A stretch of 64,000 nucleotides of DNA from Sporosarcina sp. FSL K6-1508 (GTDB lineage Bacteria > Bacillota > Bacilli > Bacillales_A > Planococcaceae), in assembly GCF_038007465.1 (NCBI RefSeq), contig NZ_JBBOXF010000001.1, positions 496,001-560,000 on the forward strand. Direction: 5' to 3'. This document shows, in pieces, positions 34,054 to 41,905 of this stretch. Under the pieces are notes generated by a model, which saw only the letters and a list, made by a program, of their open reading frames with translations, searched no databases and was not told the DNA's origin. The translations under genes and the position numbers were made by a program. Within the stretch, counting starts at the first letter, position 1. The number at the start of each line of letters is the position of its first letter.

Positions 34054-35472
34054 TTAATTCATGGTTTTCGCTTCAGTTTCAAGAATAACCTTGTGCTTTT
34101 TTTCTAACCTCAACTTATAAAACAGCATACATGCCACGAAGAATCCGATACCATAGTAGAGGCCCGTGCGCTGAGTTGGATCGAATGCCAGAAAGATAAG
34201 GATTAGTAAACAAAATGCGACACAAAACAGCGGGACATAGGGATAGAAGGGAACTTTATATTTCAGATCTACCAACTTTCCACCCGCTTTTAAATAGTGA
34301 CGACGGAACATCAATTGGGATGTTGCAATCCCCATCCACGAAATTGTAACGGATATTCCTGCAATCGACATGAGCAAAACGAACACCGCTTCCGCTTCCA
34401 TGACACTTGTCAATAATGATAAAAGGGAGAATGACATTGTGAAGATTAGGGCATTAAGCGGAACTCTCCGTTTCGAAAGACGCCCGAACATCCTAGGTGC
34501 CATCCCTTCATTTGACATTGCCCATAGAAGACGTGTTGACGCATATAGACATGAATTTCCGACCGACAAAATCGCCGTCAAAATGACAAAGTTCATAATG
34601 CCCGCCGCGTATGGGACACCGGCAATTTCCATTAATGTCACAAAAGGACTAGCGAGCAAACCAAGTTCGGATGCCGGGAAAATGGCAGATAAGACGATAA
34701 TTGAAGCAATATAGAAAATTATTATTCGAAAAATTATAGTTCTAATGGCTTTCGGAATGTTCTTTTCAGGATTTTCAGTTTCCCCTGCCGCAATTCCAAC
34801 CAGCTCCGAGCCTTGATAGGAGAAAATGACATTCATCATTGTTACAAACACAATCGCGATGCCGGCAGGAAATAACCCAGTAGGGGCTAAGTTTGCTAAA
34901 AATGGTGTTGCACGATCTTCCATCGGAATAAAACCAAAGATCGCAGCAAATCCAATAACTAGAAACAGAATAACTGCAAGAACTTTAATACCTGCAAACC
35001 AGAATTCAGCTTCTGCAAAGCCTCTTGTCGACAAAGCGTTCAAAGAGAATAGAAGAACCATAAATACCAAACACCAAATCCAAATAGGGACATTTGGGAA
35101 CCAATGTTGCATAAGAATTCCAGCAGCAGTAAATTCTACTCCCGCAGTGGCCGCTGAACCTACAAAATACATCCAGCCAAGTGAAAAGCCTGCCGAAGGA
35201 CTGATATACCGCGTTGCATATGTCTGGAAAGAGCCCGTCACCGGCATATGGACAGCCAGTTCCCCAAGACAGACCATAACCATATACAAAATTAGACCAC
35301 CGAATAAATAACCAAGCAGAGCTCCTCCTGCACCGGCTTGATTAATTGTGTAACCGGCATTCAGGAACAAACCTGTCCCGATAACGCCTCCAAGAGATAA
35401 CATAAACAGATGGCGACTTTTCATGGAACGCTTCAATAGATTGTCTTGCGGTTGTTCCCCTTTGTTCGGCAT
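34054..35472 (-). CDS. APC-family amino acid permease (RocC/RocE-like)
   Basis: 472 residues with 12 membrane helices. The family start SRHLFMLSLGGVIGTGLFLNAG is clear and FSYQGSELVGIAAGETENPEKNIPKAIRT is the conserved loop of the basic amino-acid/GABA permease group. Imports an amino acid with protons. By context the substrate is arginine or a methylated or other arginine derivative. ATG follows GGGGAGG. Third gene of the operon. Confidence 0.88.
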   Translation of the reverse strand: MPNKGEQPQDNLLKRSMKSRHLFMLSLGGVIGTGLFLNAGYTINQAGAGGALLGYLFGGLILYMVMVCLGELAVHMPVTGSFQTYATRYISPSAGFSLGWMYFVGSAATAGVEFTAAGILMQHWFPNVPIWIWCLVFMVLLFSLNALSTRGFAEAEFWFAGIKVLAVILFLVIGFAAIFGFIPMEDRATPFLANLAPTGLFPAGIAIVFVTMMNVIFSYQGSELVGIAAGETENPEKNIPKAIRTIIFRIIIFYIASIIVLSAIFPASELGLLASPFVTLMEIAGVPYAAGIMNFVILTAILSVGNSCLYASTRLLWAMSNEGMAPRMFGRLSKRRVPLNALIFTMSFSLLSLLTSVMEAEAVFVLLMSIAGISVTISWMGIATSQLMFRRHYLKAGGKLVDLKYKVPFYPYVPLFCVAFCLLILIFLAFDPTQRTGLYYGIGFFVACMLFYKLRLEKKHKVILETEAKTMN

Positions 35473-35514
35473 GTCATTTCCTCCCCTGTTTGCCCTTTCA
35501 TTCTTCTATAGCGC

Positions 35515-36276
35515 TTAGAATCGTAATGACAGACAGCTCAATCCCCCATCATGTTTTTGCACTTCAGACATTTCCAGTTCAATTGTTTCATAGCCAGCTT
35601 CGTTCAACTTTCGCTTTGTTTCTCCATATCCACTTGGGATAATGACATAATCATTGACACGAATACAGTTAGCAGAGTATTCGTCTTCCTTGTCAATGAC
35701 GATTTTGTCATATGAGTCAAATGCTGGATGATCAACGAATTCCCCTGCAACGACCATCTTGTTATCTCCTAAATAAGCAATTCCGGTTTTTAAATGGAAA
35801 AATTCTTTTAACGGAATAATCGTCGCTATAAACCCTTCTTGTTCCAAAATACCTTTTAATTGAAGTGCGCCTTCTTCATTCGTCCGTTCTGAAATCCCAA
35901 TATAGAATTGGTTCTCCGCTTGTAGAATATCGCCACCATCAAGCGTCCCAGGCGATTTTATATAACGCAATTTCTCGTAAAACTCTTTTAGGGTAGCTTC
36001 GATTTCTTTGATTTCTCCATTACGGGAGTCTGCTCCCGGGTTTGTAATGACTGCAAAATCAGATGTCAACACAGCCGCATCTTCCACAAATGTGGAATCT
36101 GGAAATTCTTCACTTGCTGGCAGATTAGTAACTGTAACGCCACACTTTTTTAAGGCTTCTATATAACTCTTATGTTGTACGAGTAGTTTTTCATAATCCG
36201 GTTTTCCAAGATCTGATGTTGTTAAACCGTTTAAATAACTTTTCCCCGGTGTTTTTACTATTACATTTTTAAACAT
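35515..36276 (-). CDS. Dimethylarginine dimethylaminohydrolase (DDAH)-family protein
   Basis: 253 residues of the amidinotransferase (pentein) fold. Visible active-site elements: PDSTFVEDAAVL near the N-terminus (acidic residue contacting the guanidinium), SPGTLDGGDIL, the His in FFHLKTGIAYLG and the nucleophile Cys near the C-terminus in GGLSCLSLRF. DDAH enzymes convert mono- or dimethylarginine to citrulline and a methylamine. ATG at 36276 has GGGGGA upstream. Start is 17 bases behind the related gene upstream. Substrate is inferred from the family. Confidence 0.85.
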   Translation of the reverse strand: MFKNVIVKTPGKSYLNGLTTSDLGKPDYEKLLVQHKSYIEALKKCGVTVTNLPASEEFPDSTFVEDAAVLTSDFAVITNPGADSRNGEIKEIEATLKEFYEKLRYIKSPGTLDGGDILQAENQFYIGISERTNEEGALQLKGILEQEGFIATIIPLKEFFHLKTGIAYLGDNKMVVAGEFVDHPAFDSYDKIVIDKEDEYSANCIRVNDYVIIPSGYGETKRKLNEAGYETIELEMSEVQKHDGGLSCLSLRF

Positions 36277-36293
36277 ATCCATTCCCCCATTTT

Positions 36294-37166
36294 TTAGTTT
36301 CTTATGACGGGACTCGTCAGACATGTAGGCCCGCCCGTCCCTTTCACGCTTATTTCTTCACCTTTGTATTCATAAACTGTGGCCCCAGCGTCGAGAAGTT
36401 GCTGTTTAGTGGAAGCGTTTCCATTCACTATTACACAAACCCGCGGCGCAAGTGCCAATACATTACAACCAAGATTGTGATATTCGTCCTCGGGTACTTC
36501 AATAAGCTGGATTCCCCGTTCAATGAGCAACTGACGAAAAAATACCGGCATTAGGCGTGAGTGCACAACAGCTAAATCGCGATCAACCATACTGATAAAC
36601 GACATAAGGTGTAGACATTCTGCTTCTCCTTGGTCATGCGGAAGTTGAACGATGATAAATTCGTCAACGAAGGGCATTGTCATTTTTTTCAGTTGTCGGA
36701 TTGCTTCATCATTCGTGCGATACCCGCGGCCTACAACAAGCGTCCTATCGTCCAACCAAATAATATCACCGCCGTCTGAAACTGCGTCTCCTGTTAATTC
36801 GCCAACAATTGGAATGTTTTTTTCCTTAAGGAATTCTTTATACACTGCGGCTTCAGGCTGTCTAAGCTCTTTTCCAGATTTCAAAATAATTGCACCTGCA
36901 GGCGTAAACTTCACCGGGTCATGTGCATACAACGAATCCATTCCTACTTCGTTCGATATTGGCAAATAATCAATCTGTGGAACATGTTTTTCAAGAATTG
37001 CTATAAAATCCGAGAATTCGTGAACCGCTTCTTCGAAAATTGGTTCTTCAAGGTAATTAAATATTTTCCATTTTTCTTCTAGATGATTTTGATTGCGAAA
37101 GGCATCATTTGGATGCTTTACAATCACTCGTTTTAATGGTCTGTACATTGATGAACAATACGTCAT
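36294..37166 (-). CDS. Amidinotransferase-fold hydrolase (arginine deiminase/DDAH superfamily), second paralogue
   Basis: 290 residues. Elements of a pentein hydrolase are present: MDSLYAHDPVKFTP, DAVSDGGDIIWLDD, the His in GEAECLHLMSFISM and Cys in GGPTCLTSPVIRN near the C-terminus. It is only distantly similar to the DDAH encoded next, so the two may act on different guanidino substrates or form a mixed complex. First gene of the operon; ATG at 37166 behind AGGGTGA. Its promoter is divergent from iclR. Confidence 0.82.
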   Translation of the reverse strand: MTYCSSMYRPLKRVIVKHPNDAFRNQNHLEEKWKIFNYLEEPIFEEAVHEFSDFIAILEKHVPQIDYLPISNEVGMDSLYAHDPVKFTPAGAIILKSGKELRQPEAAVYKEFLKEKNIPIVGELTGDAVSDGGDIIWLDDRTLVVGRGYRTNDEAIRQLKKMTMPFVDEFIIVQLPHDQGEAECLHLMSFISMVDRDLAVVHSRLMPVFFRQLLIERGIQLIEVPEDEYHNLGCNVLALAPRVCVIVNGNASTKQQLLDAGATVYEYKGEEISVKGTGGPTCLTSPVIRN

Positions 37167-37191
37167 TTCACTTCACCCTTTTCCGACTAGT

Positions 37192-37204
37192 GGAAAACGT
37201 TTCC
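37192..37204. promoter_or_regulatory. Candidate operator between promoter and first gene
   Basis: GGAAAACGTTTCC is a near-palindrome placed 18-30 bases behind the predicted start, with a further GGAAA half-site at 37212. IclR-family operators are often short AT-centred palindromes of this type, and the AAACGTTT core also resembles a CcpA cre site with altered spacing. Which protein binds is not decidable from sequence. Confidence 0.45.
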
Positions 37205-37228
37205 GAAGAATGGAAAGTTTATATGTAA

Positions 37229-37257
37229 AATATATTCTCTTTATGATACAATGTCAA
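37229..37257 (-). promoter_or_regulatory. Promoter of the guanidino-compound operon
   Basis: Minus strand TTGACA (37252-37257), 17 bases, TATATT (37229-37234). Start would be near 37222, about 55 bases before the first ATG. Confidence 0.8.
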
Positions 37258-37336
37258 TGTATTTAGAATAATTTAAACTTTTTTCTTTAGATAATGAAGG
37301 TTCTGTAGTCATTTAAATGATAGGTGGTATTTTTAT

Positions 37337-38077
37337 ATGCAATCAATTGACCGTGCCATGATCGTGGCCAAAACCCTTGCAATGCAAACAGCAGAAAGTG
37401 GCGTATCTATTTCTGACCTTTCCAAGCAATGCGATTTACCTCTCAGCACAATGCACAGATTGCTGAAAGCGATGATAAAACAAGGGATGGTAGAGCAGGA
37501 TGAGCGTACGAAATGCTATCGACTTGGAACGATTTGGTTGGAATACGGTTTGCAAGTGTATGATTCGATGGATTACATCAGTAAAGTCAGACCCGAACTG
37601 GAGCGGTTAAGCCATGAAGTCGATGAAAGTGTTTATCTTAGTCGTCCAGCAGGATTGGAAGCAATCATATTGGAAAGAATAGATAGCCAAAACAATACCA
37701 TCCGGATTTATGACCAACTGGGTTTGCGTATTCCCATGCATATCGGTGCAGCGAATAAAGCGATGCTTGCTAACATGCCGTCTTCCAAGGCCATAGCTAT
37801 TTTGCAAAAACTTTTACCTATAGAGCAATTGGCCCCGGTTAAGGTAACGCTAAAAAAAATTATAAAACAAGGATACGCAACGAGCCATGGTGAGAGAACG
37901 GAAGGGACTTCTTCTGTCGCGGTGGCCATTCTTGACGGTCTTGGGGAAGTTGTGGGGGCAATTAGTATAGGTTTTGTCAGTTTTAACCTCACTGAAGAGC
38001 GGATGGATTTCCTTATTGAAAAGGTTATGGAAACAGGAAGACGAATTTCTGAGAAATTAGGCTCTAATAATAATTGA
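37337..38077 (+). CDS. IclR-family transcriptional regulator
   Basis: 246 residues: N-terminal winged helix (VSISDLSKQCDLPLSTMHRLLKAM) and C-terminal IclR effector domain (ESVYLSRPAGLEAIILERI, IPMHIGAANKAMLA, SSVAVAILDGLGEVVGAISI). Divergently transcribed from the amidinotransferase-permease-RocB operon, so it most likely controls it in response to a substrate or product. AGGTGG lies nine bases before the ATG. Confidence 0.9.
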   Translation: MQSIDRAMIVAKTLAMQTAESGVSISDLSKQCDLPLSTMHRLLKAMIKQGMVEQDERTKCYRLGTIWLEYGLQVYDSMDYISKVRPELERLSHEVDESVYLSRPAGLEAIILERIDSQNNTIRIYDQLGLRIPMHIGAANKAMLANMPSSKAIAILQKLLPIEQLAPVKVTLKKIIKQGYATSHGERTEGTSSVAVAILDGLGEVVGAISIGFVSFNLTEERMDFLIEKVMETGRRISEKLGSNNN

Positions 38078-38127
38078 TTACTACTTTTGAAGGAACTCTA
38101 ATAACTTTAGGCTCTATTATAAAGGTA

Positions 38128-38163
38128 CAAAAAAAGACTCCCGCACATCACCATGCAGGAGTC
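38128..38163 (-). terminator. Terminator of the uppP-dedA operon
   Basis: CGACTCCTGCA and TGCGGGAGTC form the stem on the minus strand, followed by TTTTTTT. Confidence 0.85.
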
Positions 38164-38174
38164 GTTTCAATTTC

Positions 38175-39002
38175 TTATAAAAATACAATAAACGCTAATA
38201 CAGCTGCTAATATAAGTCGATAAATTGCAAACGGTACAAGCTTAACACGTGAGATTAGCTTTAAGAAGAAACGAATTGAGATAAGTGCGAAGACGAACGC
38301 ACTGACGAATCCAACGATATAAAAGGATAGGTCATCCATCGAAAGTTCTTCCCAGTTTTTCGCAACTGACACTAGACTAGCACCCATCATGATCGGTACC
38401 GCCATGATGAAAGTGAAATCAGCCGCGGTCTTATGATTCATGCCGAACAGGACACCGCCCGAAATTGTCGCACCCGAACGTGAAAATCCTGGCCATAGGG
38501 ATAGACATTGGACAAGACCTACTGTAAATGCCTGCTTGTATGTAATTTGATCCAATGTATTCACCCACGGTTTTTTCGGACCAAGTTTATCAGCTACAAT
38601 CATTAAAATTGAACCTGCAACCAGTGCAAAAATCACCGTTTCTACACCTGATAGTTGTTCATCAATCAGATCTTTAAGTGCAAATCCCACAATAACTGCC
38701 GGCAACATCCCAACAATGACGTGCAATAAGTTAAAACTTGAGTTCGTTTTCTGGCCTTCAATCTTATAGAGGCCCACCAAGCTGAACAGACGCTTCCAGA
38801 AGACAATAACAACAGCTAATATCGAACCCAGTTGGATAACAATCTTAAATGTGAATGCCGATCGATCTCCAAGAAAATTTGTTATTTTCAGCCACATGTC
38901 ATCGACAATGATCAAGTGACCTGTCGAAGAAACAGGTGCAAACTCTGTCATTCCTTCAACAAATCCAAGTATTAACGCTTTAACCAAATCAATTAGTTCC
39001 AT
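38175..39002 (-). CDS. uppP: Undecaprenyl-diphosphatase (UppP/BacA)
   Basis: 275 residues, about eight helices. The two family motifs are present: EGMTEFAPVSSTGH near residue 16 and PGFSRSGATISGG near 170. It removes a phosphate from undecaprenyl diphosphate on the outer face of the membrane, which recycles the lipid carrier for peptidoglycan and teichoic acids, and it raises bacitracin tolerance. Second gene of an operon, seven bases behind dedA. Confidence 0.95.
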   Translation of the reverse strand: MELIDLVKALILGFVEGMTEFAPVSSTGHLIIVDDMWLKITNFLGDRSAFTFKIVIQLGSILAVVIVFWKRLFSLVGLYKIEGQKTNSSFNLLHVIVGMLPAVIVGFALKDLIDEQLSGVETVIFALVAGSILMIVADKLGPKKPWVNTLDQITYKQAFTVGLVQCLSLWPGFSRSGATISGGVLFGMNHKTAADFTFIMAVPIMMGASLVSVAKNWEELSMDDLSFYIVGFVSAFVFALISIRFFLKLISRVKLVPFAIYRLILAAVLAFIVFL

Positions 39003-39009
39003 AAGTTAA

Positions 39010-39621
39010 TTACACTCTCTTTCTACGGAAGCGAATGTACCAGATACATACCGCTATACCGCTAATGGCTAGTAGTGCATACGCGATGTTCGAATAGATA
39101 TCCATAAAGTGGACAATCGATTCCCAGTTGTCACCGACTGCTGCACCAATTGTAACAAGTGCTGCGTTCCAGATCAGACTGCCGATTGTTGTAAGCACAA
39201 GGAATAGCGGGAAATTCATACTCGACATGCCTGCCGGAATCGAAATAAGGCTCCGGATTAAGGGAACAAGGCGGCAGAGTAGTACTGTCCACGGACCGTA
39301 TTTGTCGAACCATGCATCAGCTTTGCGGATGTCTTTTCGTGTAAGACGCAAAACGCTGCCCCACCGATCGACAATTTTCTCGAGGCGCTCCACATCTAGA
39401 AATAACCCGAGGCTATATAAAATCATCGCCCCGATAACCGACCCCACCGTTGCTGCAATAATGACACCCACCCGGGTCATATCCGAATAGGTCGTCATGA
39501 ATCCGCCAAATGTCAATATGACTTCAGACGGGATAGGCGGAAAGACGTTCTCAATCATGATTAATAAAAACACACCAAAGTAACCAAACTGACCCATAAA
39601 TTCAGTAATCCAATTTTCCAC
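39010..39621 (-). CDS. DedA-family membrane protein
   Basis: 203 residues with family motifs IMIENVFPPIPSEVIL (re-entrant loop) and CRLVPLIRSLISIPAGMSSM. Some DedA proteins (UptA/YngC of B. subtilis, PopT) are now linked to flipping undecaprenyl phosphate back to the cytoplasmic face. The neighbour is uppP, which produces exactly that lipid, so a carrier-recycling role is likely for this member. First gene of the two-gene operon. Confidence 0.9.
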   Translation of the reverse strand: MENWITEFMGQFGYFGVFLLIMIENVFPPIPSEVILTFGGFMTTYSDMTRVGVIIAATVGSVIGAMILYSLGLFLDVERLEKIVDRWGSVLRLTRKDIRKADAWFDKYGPWTVLLCRLVPLIRSLISIPAGMSSMNFPLFLVLTTIGSLIWNAALVTIGAAVGDNWESIVHFMDIYSNIAYALLAISGIAVCIWYIRFRRKRV

Positions 39622-39930
39622 CTTACGCCTCCACCAACTATTACTTTACTAAATACAGAACCTCTATGCAAACAGAGTCCGGCAGCATAAAGACGATTCA
39701 GTATATGCTAAGGTTTCGTGTTCTTACTATAATTCTACGCCGAAGGCATCCGAAATATGATTTCAGTTCGATTTTTCAAATCAAATAATTATGGCTAAAG
39801 TTTGTGAAACCGTCTATTTCTTCCCGTTTTTTAAGAACCTAGATTGATATGTCCGTCTTTTGTAGGGAATCACTGTCGATATCTTGTAAACACCTATTTC
39901 TGTCTTGATGAACTCCTAACAATTTTTGAT

Positions 39931-40066
39931 TGTGGATATCCTTACATTTTATTAAGTTATCCTCATATGAAGTGGATAACTTAATAAAATTGTTGATAAT
40001 TTCAGAAAATTTTATATTTTATCCACAAGACTACCCGATTACTTCTTTATTAATTAGTTATCAACA
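39931..40066. promoter_or_regulatory. DnaA-box cluster
   Basis: Six DnaA boxes in 136 bases: TTATCCACA (40019-40027, perfect), TTATCAACA (40058-40066 plus and 39991-39999 minus), and near matches ATATCCACA (39931-39939, minus), TTATCCTCA (39957-39965) and TTATCCACT (39972-39980, minus). No dnaA, dnaN or rpmH gene lies near, so this is not oriC. Distal clusters of this type in B. subtilis bind DnaA and restrain initiation. Confidence 0.65.
39946..39990. repeat. Perfect 17-bp inverted repeat inside the DnaA-box cluster
   Basis: ATTTTATTAAGTTATCC and GGATAACTTAATAAAAT separated by 11 bases. The arms carry two of the near-consensus DnaA boxes in opposite orientation. Confidence 0.9.
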
Positions 40067-40102
40067 AGCTTCATCAGAGGAAACCTCATAACTTCCTAGA
40101 CG

Positions 40103-40139
40103 AAAAGAAAGCCATCTGATAGAAGCCAGATGGCTTTTC
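40103..40139 (-). terminator. Terminator of the acyl-CoA ligase gene
   Basis: AAAGCCATCTG and CAGATGGCTTT form a perfect stem; T-rich on the minus strand. Confidence 0.88.
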
Positions 40140-40142
40140 TAT

Positions 40143-41765
40143 TTATACTTTTAGCGTAAAGTCTTTCAAACTTTCACGTAAAGAAGCTTTTAGGAACTTG
40201 CCGACTGAAGTTTTCGGAATTTCATCCAAGAAGACAACATCATCTGGCACCCACAATTTAGCGAACTGGCCTCCTAAATAGGTTAGCAATCGCTGTTTCA
40301 TCTCTTCATCAGCAACCTTCCCTTCTTTTAAGACAACACATGCAAGTGGGCGCTCAAGCCATTTCTCATGCGGAATTGCGACAACCGCTGCTTCAAAAAC
40401 ATCTTCATGTGTCATCAAGGCGTTTTCCAAGTCAACAGACGAAATCCATTCGCCCCCGCTTTTGATCAAATCTTTTGTACGATCCATTAATTTAAGGTAG
40501 CCAAATTCCGTCATGACTGCGATATCACCTGTAAGGAGCCACCCATCACGGAATGCTTCTTCAGTTCTTTCATCTTTATAATATTCACTTGCAATCCAAG
40601 GGCCCCGAATCGCCAATTCCCCCATCGTCTTGCCATCCCAAGGTGCATCGCCATTTTCATTGATGATACGGATTTCAAGGCCTGGCATCGGCAATCCTTG
40701 AAGCGCTCGGATATCGATTTTCTCATCCATCGTTAAATCTGCCATGCCAGAAGTGTAGACAGACATGCTGACAAGTGGTGTTGTTTCAGTCATGCCATAG
40801 CCGACGATGAACGGCACACCAAGTTTTTCTTCGAATGCCCGGATCAATCCTTTTGGCGATGCAGAACCGCCGCTTACGATTCCCCGTAGCGAAGACAAAT
40901 CTCTCGGTTTCTCTTCCTGTTCCTTCAGCACTGCGAGCCAAATTGTCGGGACACCAGCAGTTACAGTCACCTTCTCCTGCTCAATCAGATCCAATAGCAA
41001 TTTTGGGTTTAAGCCTGGTCCTGGCAAAACTTGTGTTGTTCCGAAAAAGACTGCAGCGAACGGCATTCCCCAAGCATTGACGTGGAACATTGGTACAACT
41101 GGCAGTATGACATCCTTCTCTGATAAACCCATCGCATCGGCTAGTCCTAGTGCATAACTGTGCAACACAAGTCCGCGATGCGTATAGATGACCCCTTTCG
41201 GATTACCTGTCGTAGCGGATGTGTAGCACATCCCTGCTGGTGTGTTTTCATCAAGATCTTCAGGAAAAGCATAGTCTTCCGATGCAGTTGCAAGAAGCGC
41301 TTCATATGAATGCACATTTTCAAGAGATGTCTCCGGGATTTCCGTGCTGTCTCCCATGATGATATAATGTTTCACCGTCTTCAAATAGGGTGCAAGTTTT
41401 TCAAGGTGTGGGAATAAATTATCGTCGACCAGCAGAATTTCATCTTCTGCGTGATTGATGACATACGCAATATGTTCCGGAGACAATCGAATATTGATCA
41501 TGTGAAGGATAGCGCCTGTTCCAGGCACGCCAAAATACGCTTCTAAATGACGATGGTGATTCCAAGCGAATGAACCGACTTTTGTTCCATGCTGCATGCC
41601 GAGTTTCGTCAATGCATCTGCAAGTTTTCGCGTTCGTTTCGCAAATTCGCTATACGGAATACGATGAATGGAATTTTCCCCGGTTCGCGAAATAATTAAC
41701 TTGTCCGGGAAATATTGCTCCGCTCGTTTTATGAAAGATGATAATAAAAGTGGTGTTTGCATCAT
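40143..41765 (-). CDS. Long-chain (or medium-chain) fatty acid-CoA ligase
   Basis: About 540 residues of the ANL adenylate-forming family. The P-loop YTSATTGNPKGVIYTH, the GYGMTET motif, the WLLTGDIAVM hinge region and the C-terminal lysine in PKTSVGKFLKASLRE are all present. It activates fatty acids with ATP and CoA for beta-oxidation. Start ATG at 41765 (or 41762) behind AAGGGG. Follows the acyl-CoA dehydrogenase gene by about 140 bases on the same strand. Confidence 0.9.
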   Translation of the reverse strand: MMQTPLLLSSFIKRAEQYFPDKLIISRTGENSIHRIPYSEFAKRTRKLADALTKLGMQHGTKVGSFAWNHHRHLEAYFGVPGTGAILHMINIRLSPEHIAYVINHAEDEILLVDDNLFPHLEKLAPYLKTVKHYIIMGDSTEIPETSLENVHSYEALLATASEDYAFPEDLDENTPAGMCYTSATTGNPKGVIYTHRGLVLHSYALGLADAMGLSEKDVILPVVPMFHVNAWGMPFAAVFFGTTQVLPGPGLNPKLLLDLIEQEKVTVTAGVPTIWLAVLKEQEEKPRDLSSLRGIVSGGSASPKGLIRAFEEKLGVPFIVGYGMTETTPLVSMSVYTSGMADLTMDEKIDIRALQGLPMPGLEIRIINENGDAPWDGKTMGELAIRGPWIASEYYKDERTEEAFRDGWLLTGDIAVMTEFGYLKLMDRTKDLIKSGGEWISSVDLENALMTHEDVFEAAVVAIPHEKWLERPLACVVLKEGKVADEEMKQRLLTYLGGQFAKLWVPDDVVFLDEIPKTSVGKFLKASLRESLKDFTLKV

Positions 41766-41905
41766 ACCAATCAATCCCCTTTTCATTTAGAATGGATTTT
41801 TTTTCTTAATCGGTGCGGCATGGACTAGCAATTATTCATCACATACGGTCCCGACTAATAATATGAGACGATGAGTACATTTATTCCACTGAGTTTCTTA
41901 ACCTA

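Noticed and set aside
39622..40142. Chromosomal origin of replication
   Set aside because: DnaA boxes are present, but dnaA, dnaN, recF, gyrB and rpmH are absent and no typical DNA-unwinding arrangement next to dnaA can be seen. A distal DnaA cluster fits better.
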